In this document: one piece after another, positions 21,031-31,744 of the stretch
Numbering within the stretch: the first letter of the stretch is position 1
Layout: each line of letters starts with the position of its first letter
Source of the DNA: Cydia pomonella
Taxonomy: Eukaryota > Arthropoda > Insecta > Lepidoptera > Tortricidae
Assembly: GCF_033807575.1 (NCBI RefSeq)
Contig: NC_084720.1
Location: forward strand, 17,615,570-17,679,569
Reading direction: 5' to 3'
Length of the DNA: 64,000 nucleotides
The notes under the pieces: generated by a model
Databases searched by the model: none
The model's input: the letters and a program-made list of their open reading frames with translations, nothing else
What the model was told of the DNA's origin: nothing
Program-made: the position numbers and the translations under genes

Positions 21031-23736
21031 TTAAATTTTAGGTGGATGAGCAAAGACGGTGCGCTAGGCAAGTCACGCGAATAAAAGCCAGGACTTTAAG
21101 CTGAGTACGTTCGCCCGTTCGCAACGCCCATTGCCCAAAAAGGGTCCATTTCTACCCCAATATCGGGAGTGGTTCTACTAAAGTACCTGGGGCATTTTTT
21201 CGAAAATATCCTTATGAGTGAAACGGCTGTAGGGTATGTTAAGTAAGATTTTGCACTTTGTCCGGGAATTGGGTACATTAATTTAAGGATAGCTTTGGAG
21301 AGCAGAACGAAACAAGCAAGCTTTCCAGTCTAGATTTTAATGACAACGAAAATAAAATAAATATACATAAAAGGTGTCAAATGAACAGAGACAATATGCA
21401 TATCGCACTTGTATCGTAATGTACTAATGCTTATGTGCTGTAAAAGGGATGCTTAGGTCCTTACTTTTTCTCAATACCAAGCTAATATAAACAAAATTAT
21501 GTAGTATCAAGGTAAGAATAATTAAGCTTATTTTTCTCGTGACCATTTATTTCGTATTCAATTTTATCCTCATTAGTACTTGTTAACGTTCTTATAATTA
21601 AGCGGGATGCCATTTTATTTCGCAGAGAAAAGTCGTACCGGAAAAAATACCTTTATTTTTTTATTTCTCTGCCTCCCATGATTTATAATGGGGAAAACCG
21701 AAACTTACCGATTTTTTACGAGCCACAATCGCTTGATTTAATAAAACACTCCATCCCAGACCTATCAGCGCTATGCTCCAAAAAGGACGTTTTTTACAAC
21801 ACTCACTAAAACTTTTTTTATAGCAGGCATCACTCGTAAAAGGTATAAATAAAATATCGCGGGGCAACACTGTCGGGGTGGTGGGGGTATCGCAATAATT
21901 TCCACGTTTTTGGCTATCCGAGAGGCCTCTTTTCGATTATAATTTATAGGTTGGAATGAAGGCAGCGTATCAGGCCTCGAGTATACGCTCATAAATGTTG
22001 CCATAAAATTGTTTGCGCGAACTGCTGGGTAATCAGATCACGTTTGACTAACCGATCTGAGCCTGAATAAAAATACTGGAGGAAACTTATTCTCTAGAAG
22101 TATTCGGGAATAGATCTGATACGCAAGCTCGACCATAAATACGAAATATATGTCTTTGATCTGCCAAATATTTTGTAATATTCTTAGACAAACATCTCAA
22201 TTCACTATTAAGAGTTCAGAATCAAGCAGCACCTACTTATGACCAAAAAAGAAGATATATAAAAATCTACTTTTTGAAATAAAATAGAAATAGAGAAACG
22301 AAACCAATGTCGCTAGGAACGTACTCTATAATGTGTAACGTTAGCTAATGTTCGGACTAATTATAGTATTTTGTGTAACAGGTATATAATAAGGGTTGCC
22401 CTTGCCCTTGAATTATAGGGCTGTAGTTACAAAACGAAACGAAGTTGAGTTTTAAGACCTAATTATGTATCGTGTACTAGGGTACACGTACGTTAGGTAC
22501 GTGTACAGGGTCTATGTATGAAATGAGAATTCTAAGCTTACCTAAATATTTCTGTATGATAGAATTGAAATCTTCTAAAGTTGTTGGTGTGCGGTTTTGA
22601 GTATATGGCTTGTGATCGGAAAGGAATATTTACGATTAAGTTTCATTCCATTCCACCGAGAAAATAAAAATAATATAAAATCTTCAGTTTGTGCTCATAT
22701 AAATCCCGTGTTTTTAGAAAAGTAAATAGATTTTCTCTCTTTAAATTTATCTATACGAACTGAATAAATCTATTTTTGCAAATTGAACTTCAACCTAAAG
22801 AGAGCACGCTTGAATTCACAGTCTGCGAAGGAAAAGTATATTGAATTGATAAAATTGCGTTTCAATTTTATTTAGTTTGAGTCAAATGTATTGGTGACCG
22901 TCGATCGCAAAGTCAATCGCAGTTGTTTGGTATTTTTATTCCTAAAAGAAAAATCTGGAATGAAATAAAGGAGACGAGAATATCATGTCAGCTGAGTTCT
23001 TTTTTATTCAGTCGAGACAGTATTATTAGCAATGATATGGAATATATATCATCACTTCTTCTTTTCATTTCAATTTTATTACTTAACGATGTTTTTTTAC
23101 TTAACTGAACTGAAAATGAGTGCGAAATTGCGAACGCGAGTAGGTATGAGTAGCAGTAGAAATTAGTCCGTACCAAATAAAACACTTAACCGACCATAAA
23201 TACCCTTGGAAACGCATCAACCAATCCGAGCCTAATTCATTTTCGAATTCCATTTTCAGATCGACGCCGTATTTTTTTAATGGCCTTTTTAATTTGGGCG
23301 TTTTCACAATCCTCAGCCGTCCTAATGACCGAAGCTACGGCATCCTATATGAGTTTCGTGAGCGCAAAACACCTATGAATAAGCATGATTTACGAGGTTA
23401 TAAATTTTCCGACCGGGACTTTGAACGGAGTGTTTCTCACGCCATATTTCAAAATAATGTCCTCATGTTTAGGCTTTGAATGCTCGGATGGCGTACATAT
23501 TGCAGTTGGTTTTTATTAAATTTTTAAGACGCTCCCTTCTGTAATTTCGGAATTAGAGTGCGAACAGTTTATCTTGCATGTGTTCGCCATAAAGGGGCCC
23601 GTGTTTTGTTTATGGTTTTATCGAGGGTTCATGAAGCTGGGAGGGTTCCGGGGGATTTTTATTGAACTGATAATGTCATGAAGGAGGTAGGTATTTCCTT
23701 ATATCTTGAAGGACTAATATACCTAAACATGTATTT
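21031..23736. other. No gene or recognised repeat
   Basis: About 2.7 kb of AT-rich sequence. Several frames of 60-77 codons occur on both strands but lack motifs, and none overlaps a repeated block that I could detect. Confidence 0.4.
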
Positions 23737-24000
23737 GACGACCAGTTTGGCCTAGTGGGTAGTGACCCTGCCTACGAAGTCGATGGTCCCAGGTTCAAAT
23801 CCTGGTAAGGGCATTTATTCATGTGATGAGCATGGATATTTGTTCCTGAGTCATGGGTGTTTTCTATGTATTTAAGTATTTATAAATATTTATATATTAT
23901 ATATATCGTTGTCTAAGTACCCTCAACACAAGCCTTATTGAGCTTACTATGGGTCTTAGTTAATTTGTGTAATAATGTCCTATAATATTTATTTATTTAT
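23737..24000 (+). mobile_element. SINE-D, near full length
   Basis: This is closely similar to 9833-10095 through the A-box, B-box and GTTGTCTAAGTACCCTCAAC blocks. It ends in TATTTATTTATTTA rather than poly(A). The neighbouring sequence to 24107 has several TTTTAAGTAG repeats. Confidence 0.85.
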
Positions 24001-24107
24001 TTTTAAGTATTATGTTTAGGTATATTATGTTTAAAGTAGTGTATATCATGTTTTAAGTAGTTTTAAGTATGTATTAAGTAGTTTTAAGTAGAATGTATCT
24101 TGTTTTA

Positions 24108-24210
24108 AGTAGTCTGTAAGTAGCTAACGTATATAATAAGTCTTGTTTGTTACTAACATTACTATGGACTAATCATGTCTGATGCAAATAAACTGAATTG
24201 AATTGAATTA
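24108..24210 (+). repeat. LINE 3' UTR end; empty site for the 7802 hAT MITE
   Basis: GTCTGTAAGTAGCTAACG through GATGCAAATAAACTGAATTG matches 7741-7801 joined directly to 8259-8290. CTATGGAC appears once here and the MITE is absent. Confidence 0.8.
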
Positions 24211-24234
24211 ATTTTGTTCATTTTCTTAACTTTA

Positions 24235-24535
24235 TTTCAGAATTGTCATTCGAAATCTAAATATCACCTCTCGTACACTTCTAATGTCACTATTTTTATA
24301 TTCTACAGTATATTATGTCAATAACGTTTTTTTTAGTTTTTTTCAGATTTGTCATTAGAAATCTAAATATCACAACGTACCTAATGTCACTATTCTTACA
24401 TTCTAATATTAAGTCAATAACGTCTTTTAAAGTTTATTTCAGATTTGTAATTCGAAATCTAAATATAACTATTTACCTAATGTCACTATTCTTATATTCT
24501 AATATTAAGTCAATAACGTTTTGATTTTTTTTTAA
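24235..24535. repeat. Minisatellite, three ~100-bp units
   Basis: Units start at 24235, 24341 and 24437 with TTTCAGA..TTGT and contain CGAAATCTAAATAT, CTAATGTCACTATT and GTCAATAACGT. Periods are 106 and 96 bp. Confidence 0.8.
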
Positions 24536-24539
24536 CTTG

Positions 24540-25092
24540 GTCACATACCAACCGTACCAACTTTGCTCTGATAGAATGCGTTCAGGTCTTCTCGCCATCT
24601 CTTTATGGTCTCCACAGACCTTACAAATCGCATGCGATTTTAGACGATTTCCGGCTTAGTGCAACGAATTCAATTAATCGTTTTATGCAATTATTGGTAG
24701 TGTCTGTGGAGGCCTTTACTTGTTGTTGCTATATTTAATTTTTAACAATTACGATTGTGTTGTTGTATATACAATACGTTGTATGTGCAGAAACGTAAAT
24801 ATAGTTAAATCATTTAAATAATAATTTAGAACCACCATTTTACAGTGCTAAAATCTAGAATTCAAGCCAAAAGAGCTCATGCAACCGAGCCAAAGAAGAT
24901 TTATTTACGTATGGAAATTTTATATTCTTTTTAAACTAGTTTCGTCTGCCAGATGCGCCTGGATGTGTTTATCCCTTGGGATTAACTCCGCATTTTAAAT
25001 TATTTATTTGCCAAATGAAGTCCAAACATTACTGTCTGGTGTTTATACGGCAAGAAAACCATACAAATGTTTTTTCCTGTGGCAATTCATTA
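24540..25092. other. No gene seen
   Basis: No coding or repeated block was identified. Confidence 0.35.
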
Positions 25093-25486
25093 TCATCTTC
25101 CTCGCGTTGTCCCGGCATTTTTCCACGGCTCATAGGAGCCTGGGGCCCGCTACACAACTTAGAGCCTACCGCGAACCACGTTCGACGTGTTGCCTCTCTG
25201 TCGCACTTGTAATTTCGTAGGTAAGTGTGACAGGGAGGCAACACGTCGAACGTGGTTCGCGGTAGGCCCTCTTATCCCAAGAATTGGCGTAGCCACTAGT
25301 TTTGACGAAAGCGACTGCCATCTGACCTTCCAACCCAGAGAGTAAACTAGGCTTTATTGGGATTAGTCCGGTTTCCTCACGATGTTTTCCTTCACCGAAA
25401 AGCGACTGGTAAATATTAAATGATATTTCGTACATAAGTTCCGAAAAACTGATTGGTACGAGCCGGGTTTGAAGCCGCGACCTGCG
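25093..25486 (-). mobile_element. SINE-A, head-truncated, carrying an inserted snap-back MITE
   Basis: The reverse-oriented SINE-A runs from CTTCCTCGCGTTGTCC at the left to the B-box region at the right. It lacks the A box. It is split by a 110-bp element at 25162-25271. Confidence 0.85.
25162..25271. mobile_element. Snap-back MITE (GCCTACCGCGAA ends), TSD TTA
   Basis: Two arms of about 48 bp (GCCTACCGCGAACCACG and complement) make an almost perfect hairpin. TTA lies at 25159-25161 and 25272-25274. Related elements with the same ends but different interiors are at 34129-34257 and 51806-51934. Confidence 0.8.
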
Positions 25487-26436
25487 GCGAATAAACAAAA
25501 CCCAAAACACACTATTAAGACTATAATATCGAAAGCAACTTTTATCCCATGATCCAAATACGCTGGTCCGGTATTAGTGGTTAAAATAACAATATTTCAT
25601 ACAAATTGGTTTTCAAATCCGTTAAAATTTATACAGAAATGATCAGTAAATCGGTAAAATATAAATAACATTTCTAAAATTTAATACTCTTCTTTTTATG
25701 CCAGTACACAACCTACAGTATGGATGTCTTCCTAGTCTTCCTACCGTCTCCAATTCTCCCTCAAAACTTAACTGGAAGACATCCGTTAACGGGATATGAC
25801 TTGTGTGTGCTAATGTGTGTTTTTTCCTGTTTTATGTTTCTTTTTAGTACAATATTTAAAGTGTTGTAAGTGCTACTACTATGTACTACTAAAATACAGG
25901 TATTTCTCATATGAACCAAATTTTTACTGGTTGAATTCCCTACAACATATGCTAGCTAAGTTGGTTATTAACCCCTCATGATTATACCCTACTCTTAACC
26001 AATTAACACTAATACCCTTTTTTCTGTAACCATAAAAAAACTACCGAACCATAAGTCCATCGAAGCTAATTAACACAACAAATACTAATGCGGTGCTTGC
26101 TCGCTTGCTTCGTGAAATCCGCGCTCATCTCGATACTTCGCGCGTAGTGAATTTGCGTTTGCGCTAGCTACAAGGTAGTATGCGACAAAACGGGGCTTTA
26201 CCGTTTAAAGTTAAAAAAAAACAAGAATTAATGGAAAAATCACAACTACAGAATAGAAGTGTGTGTTTAGACTAATCTACATGGAAAATTTAGAGGCTTG
26301 AATCCGTCCCATTTGCCTGTAAAATGAAAATGTTTGTTTATAAGAGGCATCTGTGGGACGATTAACTCTGCTATAAAAGATAACCAATTGTGTAACAGCA
26401 ACTACAGAAATGAAGTCGAATAAGTCGATGAATAAC
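25487..26436. other. No gene seen; weak LINE-tail similarity near 25770
   Basis: The segment around 25760-25860 (TTAACTGGAAGACATCC) weakly resembles the LINE 3' UTR at 54880-54965. The rest is unremarkable AT-rich sequence. Confidence 0.3.
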
Positions 26437-26439
26437 CAG

Positions 26440-26628
26440 TACCCCTAGTGTAAATTTATTCGATGGCGTAACGTGACGCACGCGTTTGCGTTAAGTCTCA
26501 TTTTGTATGGGATTTTGAGTTTCGAAAACGTTCCGCTTGGCGCGCTGTGTCTAAATCCCATACTAAATGAGACTTAACGCAAACGCGTACGTCACGTTTC
26601 GAAATCGAATGAATTTACACTAGGGGCT
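26440..26628. mobile_element. Snap-back MITE, CAG-flanked, third copy
   Basis: It has the same ends (TACCCCTAGTGTAAAT) as the tandem pair at 5346-5726. The core CCGCTTGGCGCGC is in the opposite orientation. CAG flanks it at 26437-26439 and 26629-26631. Confidence 0.8.
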
Positions 26629-26631
26629 CAG

Positions 26632-27358
26632 TTCACCAAAACGATACATTTTTTGAGTGAGATTTGTAATTGCTGAGATAATAAATCAAGATACCTGACG
26701 CCAAAATTTATCATGCGTCGTCTTAAACAAAACTCATATTTTTATAAAATAATTCGCCACACTTCGCCATTGCAAATGCCTGGTCTCACTCTAGTAATAT
26801 CAGCTCCACATTTTAATGTTTAATAACCACGCAAACGTAACTAACCGGATAAGTTTTTAATTTCTCCAGCTTAGGCCGTCTCATTGCCCGGGCCCTTAAG
26901 CCGCCCTTTCAGAAGGGCCAATAATCTACAGGGTGCCCTTATTTGTGAAGGGACGAATTTGCGGGCATTTATCGAAAATCCTGCAATCTGTAAAAGTGTT
27001 TTTATGGACGCGTTATTAGAAGCAGAATCGTGTGGGAATAAATATAAATAATTTTATAAACAGATTTTAAACACGCATTCCTGAGGTCATAAGGAGCAAA
27101 AAATTTTATATGAGTATTGGTCATATATTTTCCGAATTTATTTTTGTTATTTTTTTTTATGCGTTTCTTTTATTTATTTTGACATATTGGCAAAAATAAA
27201 CATTACTTACAACGAATAAACACACCCGCTCCGTGCAATCGCACCAGCTAGCGGACACCCTAATAATTTTGATGAAATTATGGATGATATTCCGAATTAC
27301 CCGACATACTTACTGATTAGGATTTACCCAATTACACCAATGTAGATGATATATGTAA
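26632..27358. other. No gene seen
   Basis: No coding or repeated block was recognised before the half MITE. Confidence 0.35.
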
Positions 27359-27484
27359 AAAGCGTAGGAGTTGAAAATAGAGTTCCGGTTACTCTGGTTA
27401 TAATATTAACGAAAAATCGTTGAGCATTAGACATTTTGTTTGCCGTGATATATATTGTCGAGTAGCAGTACTGAGAGTTCCGCT
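27359..27484. repeat. Palindromic MITE half, left of the LTR element
   Basis: AGCGTAGGAGTT through GAGAGTTCCGCT follows the right arm of the MITE at 735-1131 from its centre. The match stops at CGCT (27481-27484) where the LTR begins, and resumes at 32418. Confidence 0.75.
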
Positions 27485-27638
27485 TATAGGGTATCTGGGA
27501 GTATATAATAAGAAATGCGGCAGTACTAATTAATACGTGTATTTTCCCAATCACGACCGGGAGACAACTAAGGAGCGAGCTATGCGTCGGGCCTTCCGTA
27601 GCCGCGCGGAATGCTGACAACGCATAGCAGTCCCTATA
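27485..27638 (-). repeat. Candidate 3' LTR
   Basis: The 154-bp segment has inverted ends TATAGGG and CCCTATA. On the minus strand it follows a purine-rich tract, GGGGGGGACGAC (27639-27650), expected of a polypurine tract. Its outer edge is exactly where MITE homology stops. With no second LTR in the window the boundaries are inferred. Confidence 0.55.
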
Positions 27639-28102
27639 GTCGTCCCCCCCAAAAAAAAATTTTTACAAAAAATTTCCAAAAATAATCTTAAAGATAATAC
27701 AAAAGATATCTAATTATGTTTTTAAATTGTCAAACAATGTAAAAAAAACAATAAATGAATCTAATTTATTTTTAATTTTATTGTGTCTGTTACCACTTAT
27801 CAATTTTAAATTATATCCGACTGTACTTTTAATTTAAATAAAAATGTGCCTCGTAAACAATACCGCGCTGCTCCTACCTGGAATTCAAGAGCGAGCGATA
27901 ACAGAACACAATGTAACATGATTACTTACGTTTATTATTTAAGTACAATGTTGTAATAAAGTTGACTCTAGAATAGGTACAATGAATTGTAGGTAAGTAC
28001 TCAATACCAATCTAAAAATAGAATTTCATTGGCTTAAAACTAAAATGATTTTAGCACAATAATTTTGACACTTATACACACAATAATAATCCGCACTGCA
28101 CT

Positions 28103-28399
28103 TTAAACTTTTAAAAATATTTGTTGAGGCTGACTTGAAGTGGCCTTAACTCCTGAAGTCAACTGATCCTGTGCCAGGACCTGGACTCGTCTGGTGAACC
28201 ATTTGTTCATCTTCCTTTTGCAACTACTATAAAAGTAGTACAGCAAAAATACTAGTAGAATTATAACAATTACTACTAAAACAATACTAAATGTATTCAA
28301 CTGGGTAGCTATCCCGGAAACGTTAATTGATGCTTCTGCCGTCAACGTACTTGATTTATCTGTATTATCCGAATCTTTCTTGCTACCGTAGTTACCCAT
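28103..28399 (-). CDS. ORF3: 98-aa myristoylation-type, single-pass membrane protein
   Basis: This ATG-initiated frame lies 147 nt downstream of the pol stop on the same strand. The N-terminus reads MGNYGSKK; Gly2 and Ser6 fit the N-myristoylation consensus. Residues 9-36 are polar, with one N-x-S site at Asn26. Residues 37-57 are a strongly hydrophobic membrane segment, followed by Cys60 and a basic cluster (KRK 61-63, Lys66, RR 70-71) and a polar tail. It is far too short for a retroviral-type envelope and shows no furin site or signal peptide. Its position matches where env lies in errantiviruses, so a spliced or reinitiated message is likely; a possible acceptor (TTTTATTAG) lies near 28462. 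I do not recognise the family. The layout resembles small reovirus fusion-associated proteins, but layout alone proves nothing. Confidence 0.65.
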   Translation of the reverse strand: MGNYGSKKDSDNTDKSSTLTAEASINVSGIATQLNTFSIVLVVIVIILLVFLLYYFYSSCKRKMNKWFTRRVQVLAQDQLTSGVKATSSQPQQIFLKV

Positions 28400-28546
28400 A
28401 ATTAGTTAGGTATTATATGTTTCGCTGCTTAAAGTGAAGTGCAAATTGTTCTGAATATTTTCTAATAAAATCATGCAATCTAAATTACATGTTGTTACAT
28501 TAAAATACTTAATTGCAAAAATATAACCTACTAACTCTGATTAAGT

Positions 28547-31500
28547 TTATTCATCACAAAATCGAACAGATTTCTTAACCATCCGACCACTACGCGTCAC
28601 ATAGGGTGCGACGCTAGGCATAGGCGGAGCGATTCCGCTACTCGCTTGTGGTGTACTTGGAGTAATTCTTTTTTGTGATGAATTCACTTTTTCATTTAGT
28701 AAATACGCAGGTTTTAACCTGTCAATTGACATATTTACTTCACGGTCTTCCAATTGAATTTTGAAAACCTTGTCATTCCTTGAAATTACTTTATATGGCC
28801 CTTCGTAAGGCGTTTGTAAGGATGTTTTTACAATTCGACGAACAAATACATAACTACAAGTTTTAAGGTCAGGGCTAACAAAGAATTTGTTATTACTACT
28901 ATGATGACAATATGGTCTCGGTGTCAAATTCCGTATTTTCTCTTTAATTTTACTTAACATGTAATGTGGTTCAGTTACATTTTTATCGACATTACAAAAA
29001 AATTCGGCTGGTAAACGTATGGAACAACCATAAACCAATTGAGCGGCACTAACACCAGTATCCAATCTAGGTACTGTACGGAGACCTAATAAAACGGTGT
29101 TTAGCTCAGTAACCCATGAGGTACTATTAATACGTGCTTGCAACGCTGCTTTCAAAGATCTATGCCAGCGTTCAAGGACAGAATTACTCTCCGGGTGGTA
29201 TGGTGTAGTTCTAAGCTTTTCCGTTCCTATGTACTTCATTAACTGTCGGAAAAGGTTACTTTCAAATTGTTTACCTTGATCACTAGTTAAAGTAACTGGA
29301 CACCCGAATCGAACTATCCAACCGTCATATATTGTTTGTGCTACTGTTTCTGCCGATATGTCCTGTAATGGGAACGCTTCAGGCCAACCGGTGGCACGGT
29401 CTATTATAGTAAGCAAATACCTACAACCTTCAGATGACGTTGGTAAAGGTCCGACCAAATCTACATGTATGTGCTCGAATCTGTCTACCTCTGGATACTT
29501 ACCTGGAGTCGATTTGGTGTGTCGCGCGACCTTGGATTTCTGGCATGCAACGCAGGTTTTGGCCCAAAGACCTACATCTTTGTTCATGTTTGTCCAGAAA
29601 AACCTGTTAGAAACCATCTTACGTGACGTTCGTACACCTGGATGACTTAAATTATGAACACTTTTGAAAACATCGCGACGAAATTGCTCAGGAATGTACG
29701 GTCTCGCATTACCTGTAGATAATTCACAGTAAACAGTATAAGTGCAATTAGGCAACATTATCTCTTTAAATTGTAATTTATCATTTTGCAATAAAGTTTT
29801 TAACTCGTCATCATTTTTCTGTGCCTTCGATAACATGAAATAATCGATCGCAATATTTTGAAGAGCAACAGTCTCTATTCTAGATAATGCATCGGCAACT
29901 ACGTTGTCCTTACCCTGTATATGTCTTATATCAGTAGTGAACTCACTTATGAAAAGTAACTGTCTTGTTCGTCTAGGAATCTCTTTGTTACTGTCGCTAT
30001 TCAATTTACTAAAAGCATATATCAAAGGTTTATGATCTGTAAAAATAATTAGTTCTCTGCCTTCATGCAGATACCTAAAATGTTGTACAGACAAATAAAT
30101 AGCTAGTAGTTCTTTATCGTAAGTACTGTATTTCATTTGTGCAGAAGTTAGCTTCTTAGAAAAATAAGCTAAGGGTTTCCAATTACCGTCAACATATTGT
30201 TGTATAACAGAACCAACGCACGTGTTGCTAGAGTCTGCAAATAAAGAAATAGGTACCGTGGCAAGTGGGTATGCTAGCATAGCAGCATTCTCTAAGCTAA
30301 TCTTACATTGTCGGAACGCTTCGTCAGCTTCCTGTGTCCACACTATAGGTGTTTTGTCGTTGCGTTTAGCTTTGTGAATGTACCTAAGTAATAATTCTTG
30401 ATGTTGTACAGCGTGTGGCAAATGTGGTCTATAAAAGTTAATCATGCCTAAAAATGTTCGCAACTGATTAACTGTTTGCGGTTTAGGATAGTCTTTAATA
30501 GCTTGAACCTTACTTTCCAGTGGTCTAAAACCTTCAGTTGATATCTCGTAACCTAGGAATTCTAATTTCTTCTCTTTAAACGTACATTTCTGTAGATTGA
30601 TGGTGATACCAAATTCGCTAAGCCTTTTAAATAATTGTTCGAGATGACCGTCGTGTTCTTCCTCTGAGAGAGAAGCAACAAGTATGTCATCTAAATAACA
30701 ATACACAAAATCAAAATCTCTTAAAACGGTGTTATTCATAAAACGCTGGAAAGTCTGGCAAGCGTTTCTTAGGCCGAAACTCATTCTAGGAAACTCGTAC
30801 AACCCAAACGGAGTCGTAATGGCCGTCTTCTCCACGTCTTCAGGATGTACCATGATGTTATGATAAGCTCTACGAATATCTACACAAGAAAATATGGACT
30901 TACCTGCTAGTAGATAGGTGAAGTCGTGTACTCTCGCAATAGGGTAACGATCCGGTTTCGTGACCGCGTTCAGAGCTCTGTATTCGCCACACGGACGAAT
31001 CTCTCCATCTTTTTTAGGAACAATATGCAAAGGACTAGACCACGGACTCTTAGATGGCCTGCAAATGCCCATCTCCACCATTGTTTGAAATTCCTTTTTT
31101 GCTTTTTCGTACCTATCAGGAGGCAGCGGTCTAGTTCTTTGATGTATCGGAGGCCCTGTCGTCTCTATATGATGATAAGTATTGTGTTTAGGTGCCTCGA
31201 TAAACGACAACGGCTTTAAAAGTTCTGGGTACTTGTGCAACAAATGATATGCCTTATTATCCGTACTAATTAAATTAATTGATGAGTCAGTATGGTTTAT
31301 GATCGTACCAATTACATAAATACTTGTCAAATTATCAACTAACTTTTTGCCATACAAATCCACAATGAGTCTATAATTATGCAAAAAATCTGCTCCAATA
31401 ATAGGTTGTTTAACATCACATACAATAAAATTCCACTTAAAAGTACGTCTCAAATTCAAATTTAACGTTAATGTGACGTATCCATATGACTTAATCTCAG

Positions 31501-31744
31501 TGTTATTCGCGGCGTATAACTTGCAATTTTTAACGGATTGTAAAGAGTCTTTCGCAAATTTAAAGTTTTTTGGAATCACACTCACATTTGCGCCTAAATC
31601 GACCAAAAATTTAAAACCAGAGTTTCTATCTATTACACTAAGGCGATAATTATTTACCAAGGTGCAGGGTTCCGCCGAAAACGTCTGCACGGTGTCTAGT
31701 TTCCCGTCGGCGACTGTCCTTTCCAGCTGCATGGCTGCACGCAC
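28547..31744 (-). CDS. pol: Pol polyprotein: protease, RT, RNase H, integrase
   Basis: This 1065-codon frame opens with GTG right after a TAA, so translation is expected by -1 frameshift from gag rather than by a separate start. The protease motif is at 49-52 and reads DLGA, where the family has DT/SGA. RT includes Asp289 (VDIRRAY), FGLRNA (323-328) and YLDD (350-353). RNase H has Asp504, Glu545 and Asp570. The integrase has an HHCC finger (His697, His701, Cys731, Cys734) and a catalytic triad Asp762, Asp822, Glu858 with exactly 35 residues between the last two. A GPY/F module lies at 981-983. All domains are full length with no stop. The only suspect residue is the Leu in the protease motif, which could cripple Gag-Pol maturation. 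Confidence 0.95.
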   Translation of the reverse strand: MRAAMQLERTVADGKLDTVQTFSAEPCTLVNNYRLSVIDRNSGFKFLVDLGANVSVIPKNFKFAKDSLQSVKNCKLYAANNTEIKSYGYVTLTLNLNLRRTFKWNFIVCDVKQPIIGADFLHNYRLIVDLYGKKLVDNLTSIYVIGTIINHTDSSINLISTDNKAYHLLHKYPELLKPLSFIEAPKHNTYHHIETTGPPIHQRTRPLPPDRYEKAKKEFQTMVEMGICRPSKSPWSSPLHIVPKKDGEIRPCGEYRALNAVTKPDRYPIARVHDFTYLLAGKSIFSCVDIRRAYHNIMVHPEDVEKTAITTPFGLYEFPRMSFGLRNACQTFQRFMNNTVLRDFDFVYCYLDDILVASLSEEEHDGHLEQLFKRLSEFGITINLQKCTFKEKKLEFLGYEISTEGFRPLESKVQAIKDYPKPQTVNQLRTFLGMINFYRPHLPHAVQHQELLLRYIHKAKRNDKTPIVWTQEADEAFRQCKISLENAAMLAYPLATVPISLFADSSNTCVGSVIQQYVDGNWKPLAYFSKKLTSAQMKYSTYDKELLAIYLSVQHFRYLHEGRELIIFTDHKPLIYAFSKLNSDSNKEIPRRTRQLLFISEFTTDIRHIQGKDNVVADALSRIETVALQNIAIDYFMLSKAQKNDDELKTLLQNDKLQFKEIMLPNCTYTVYCELSTGNARPYIPEQFRRDVFKSVHNLSHPGVRTSRKMVSNRFFWTNMNKDVGLWAKTCVACQKSKVARHTKSTPGKYPEVDRFEHIHVDLVGPLPTSSEGCRYLLTIIDRATGWPEAFPLQDISAETVAQTIYDGWIVRFGCPVTLTSDQGKQFESNLFRQLMKYIGTEKLRTTPYHPESNSVLERWHRSLKAALQARINSTSWVTELNTVLLGLRTVPRLDTGVSAAQLVYGCSIRLPAEFFCNVDKNVTEPHYMLSKIKEKIRNLTPRPYCHHSSNNKFFVSPDLKTCSYVFVRRIVKTSLQTPYEGPYKVISRNDKVFKIQLEDREVNMSIDRLKPAYLLNEKVNSSQKRITPSTPQASSGIAPPMPSVAPYVTRSGRMVKKSVRFCDE
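31662..31705 (-). promoter_or_regulatory. -1 ribosomal frameshift signal between gag and pol
   Basis: On the minus strand the heptamer G GGA AAC (31705-31699) lies in gag frame immediately before the TAG stop. Slipping back one base there gives the pol frame. After an 8-nt spacer, GTGCAG (31690-31685) pairs with CTGCAC (31667-31662) around a 17-nt loop. GGCG in the loop (31676-31673) could pair with CGCC at 31645-31642 to make a pseudoknot. Heptamer identity and spacing match known retroviral -1 sites. Confidence 0.85.

Noticed and set aside
24315..24524. A 69-codon repetitive peptide frame
   Set aside because: It is produced by a three-unit AT-rich minisatellite, with no start context or motif to support translation.
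28103..28399. A retroviral envelope gene
   Set aside because: The protein is 98 aa with one membrane segment and no signal peptide, cysteine-rich ectodomain or protease cleavage site.
28547..31744. pol as an independently initiated gene starting at GTG
   Set aside because: A stop codon precedes the GTG directly, and the frameshift heptamer provides the expected entry into this frame.
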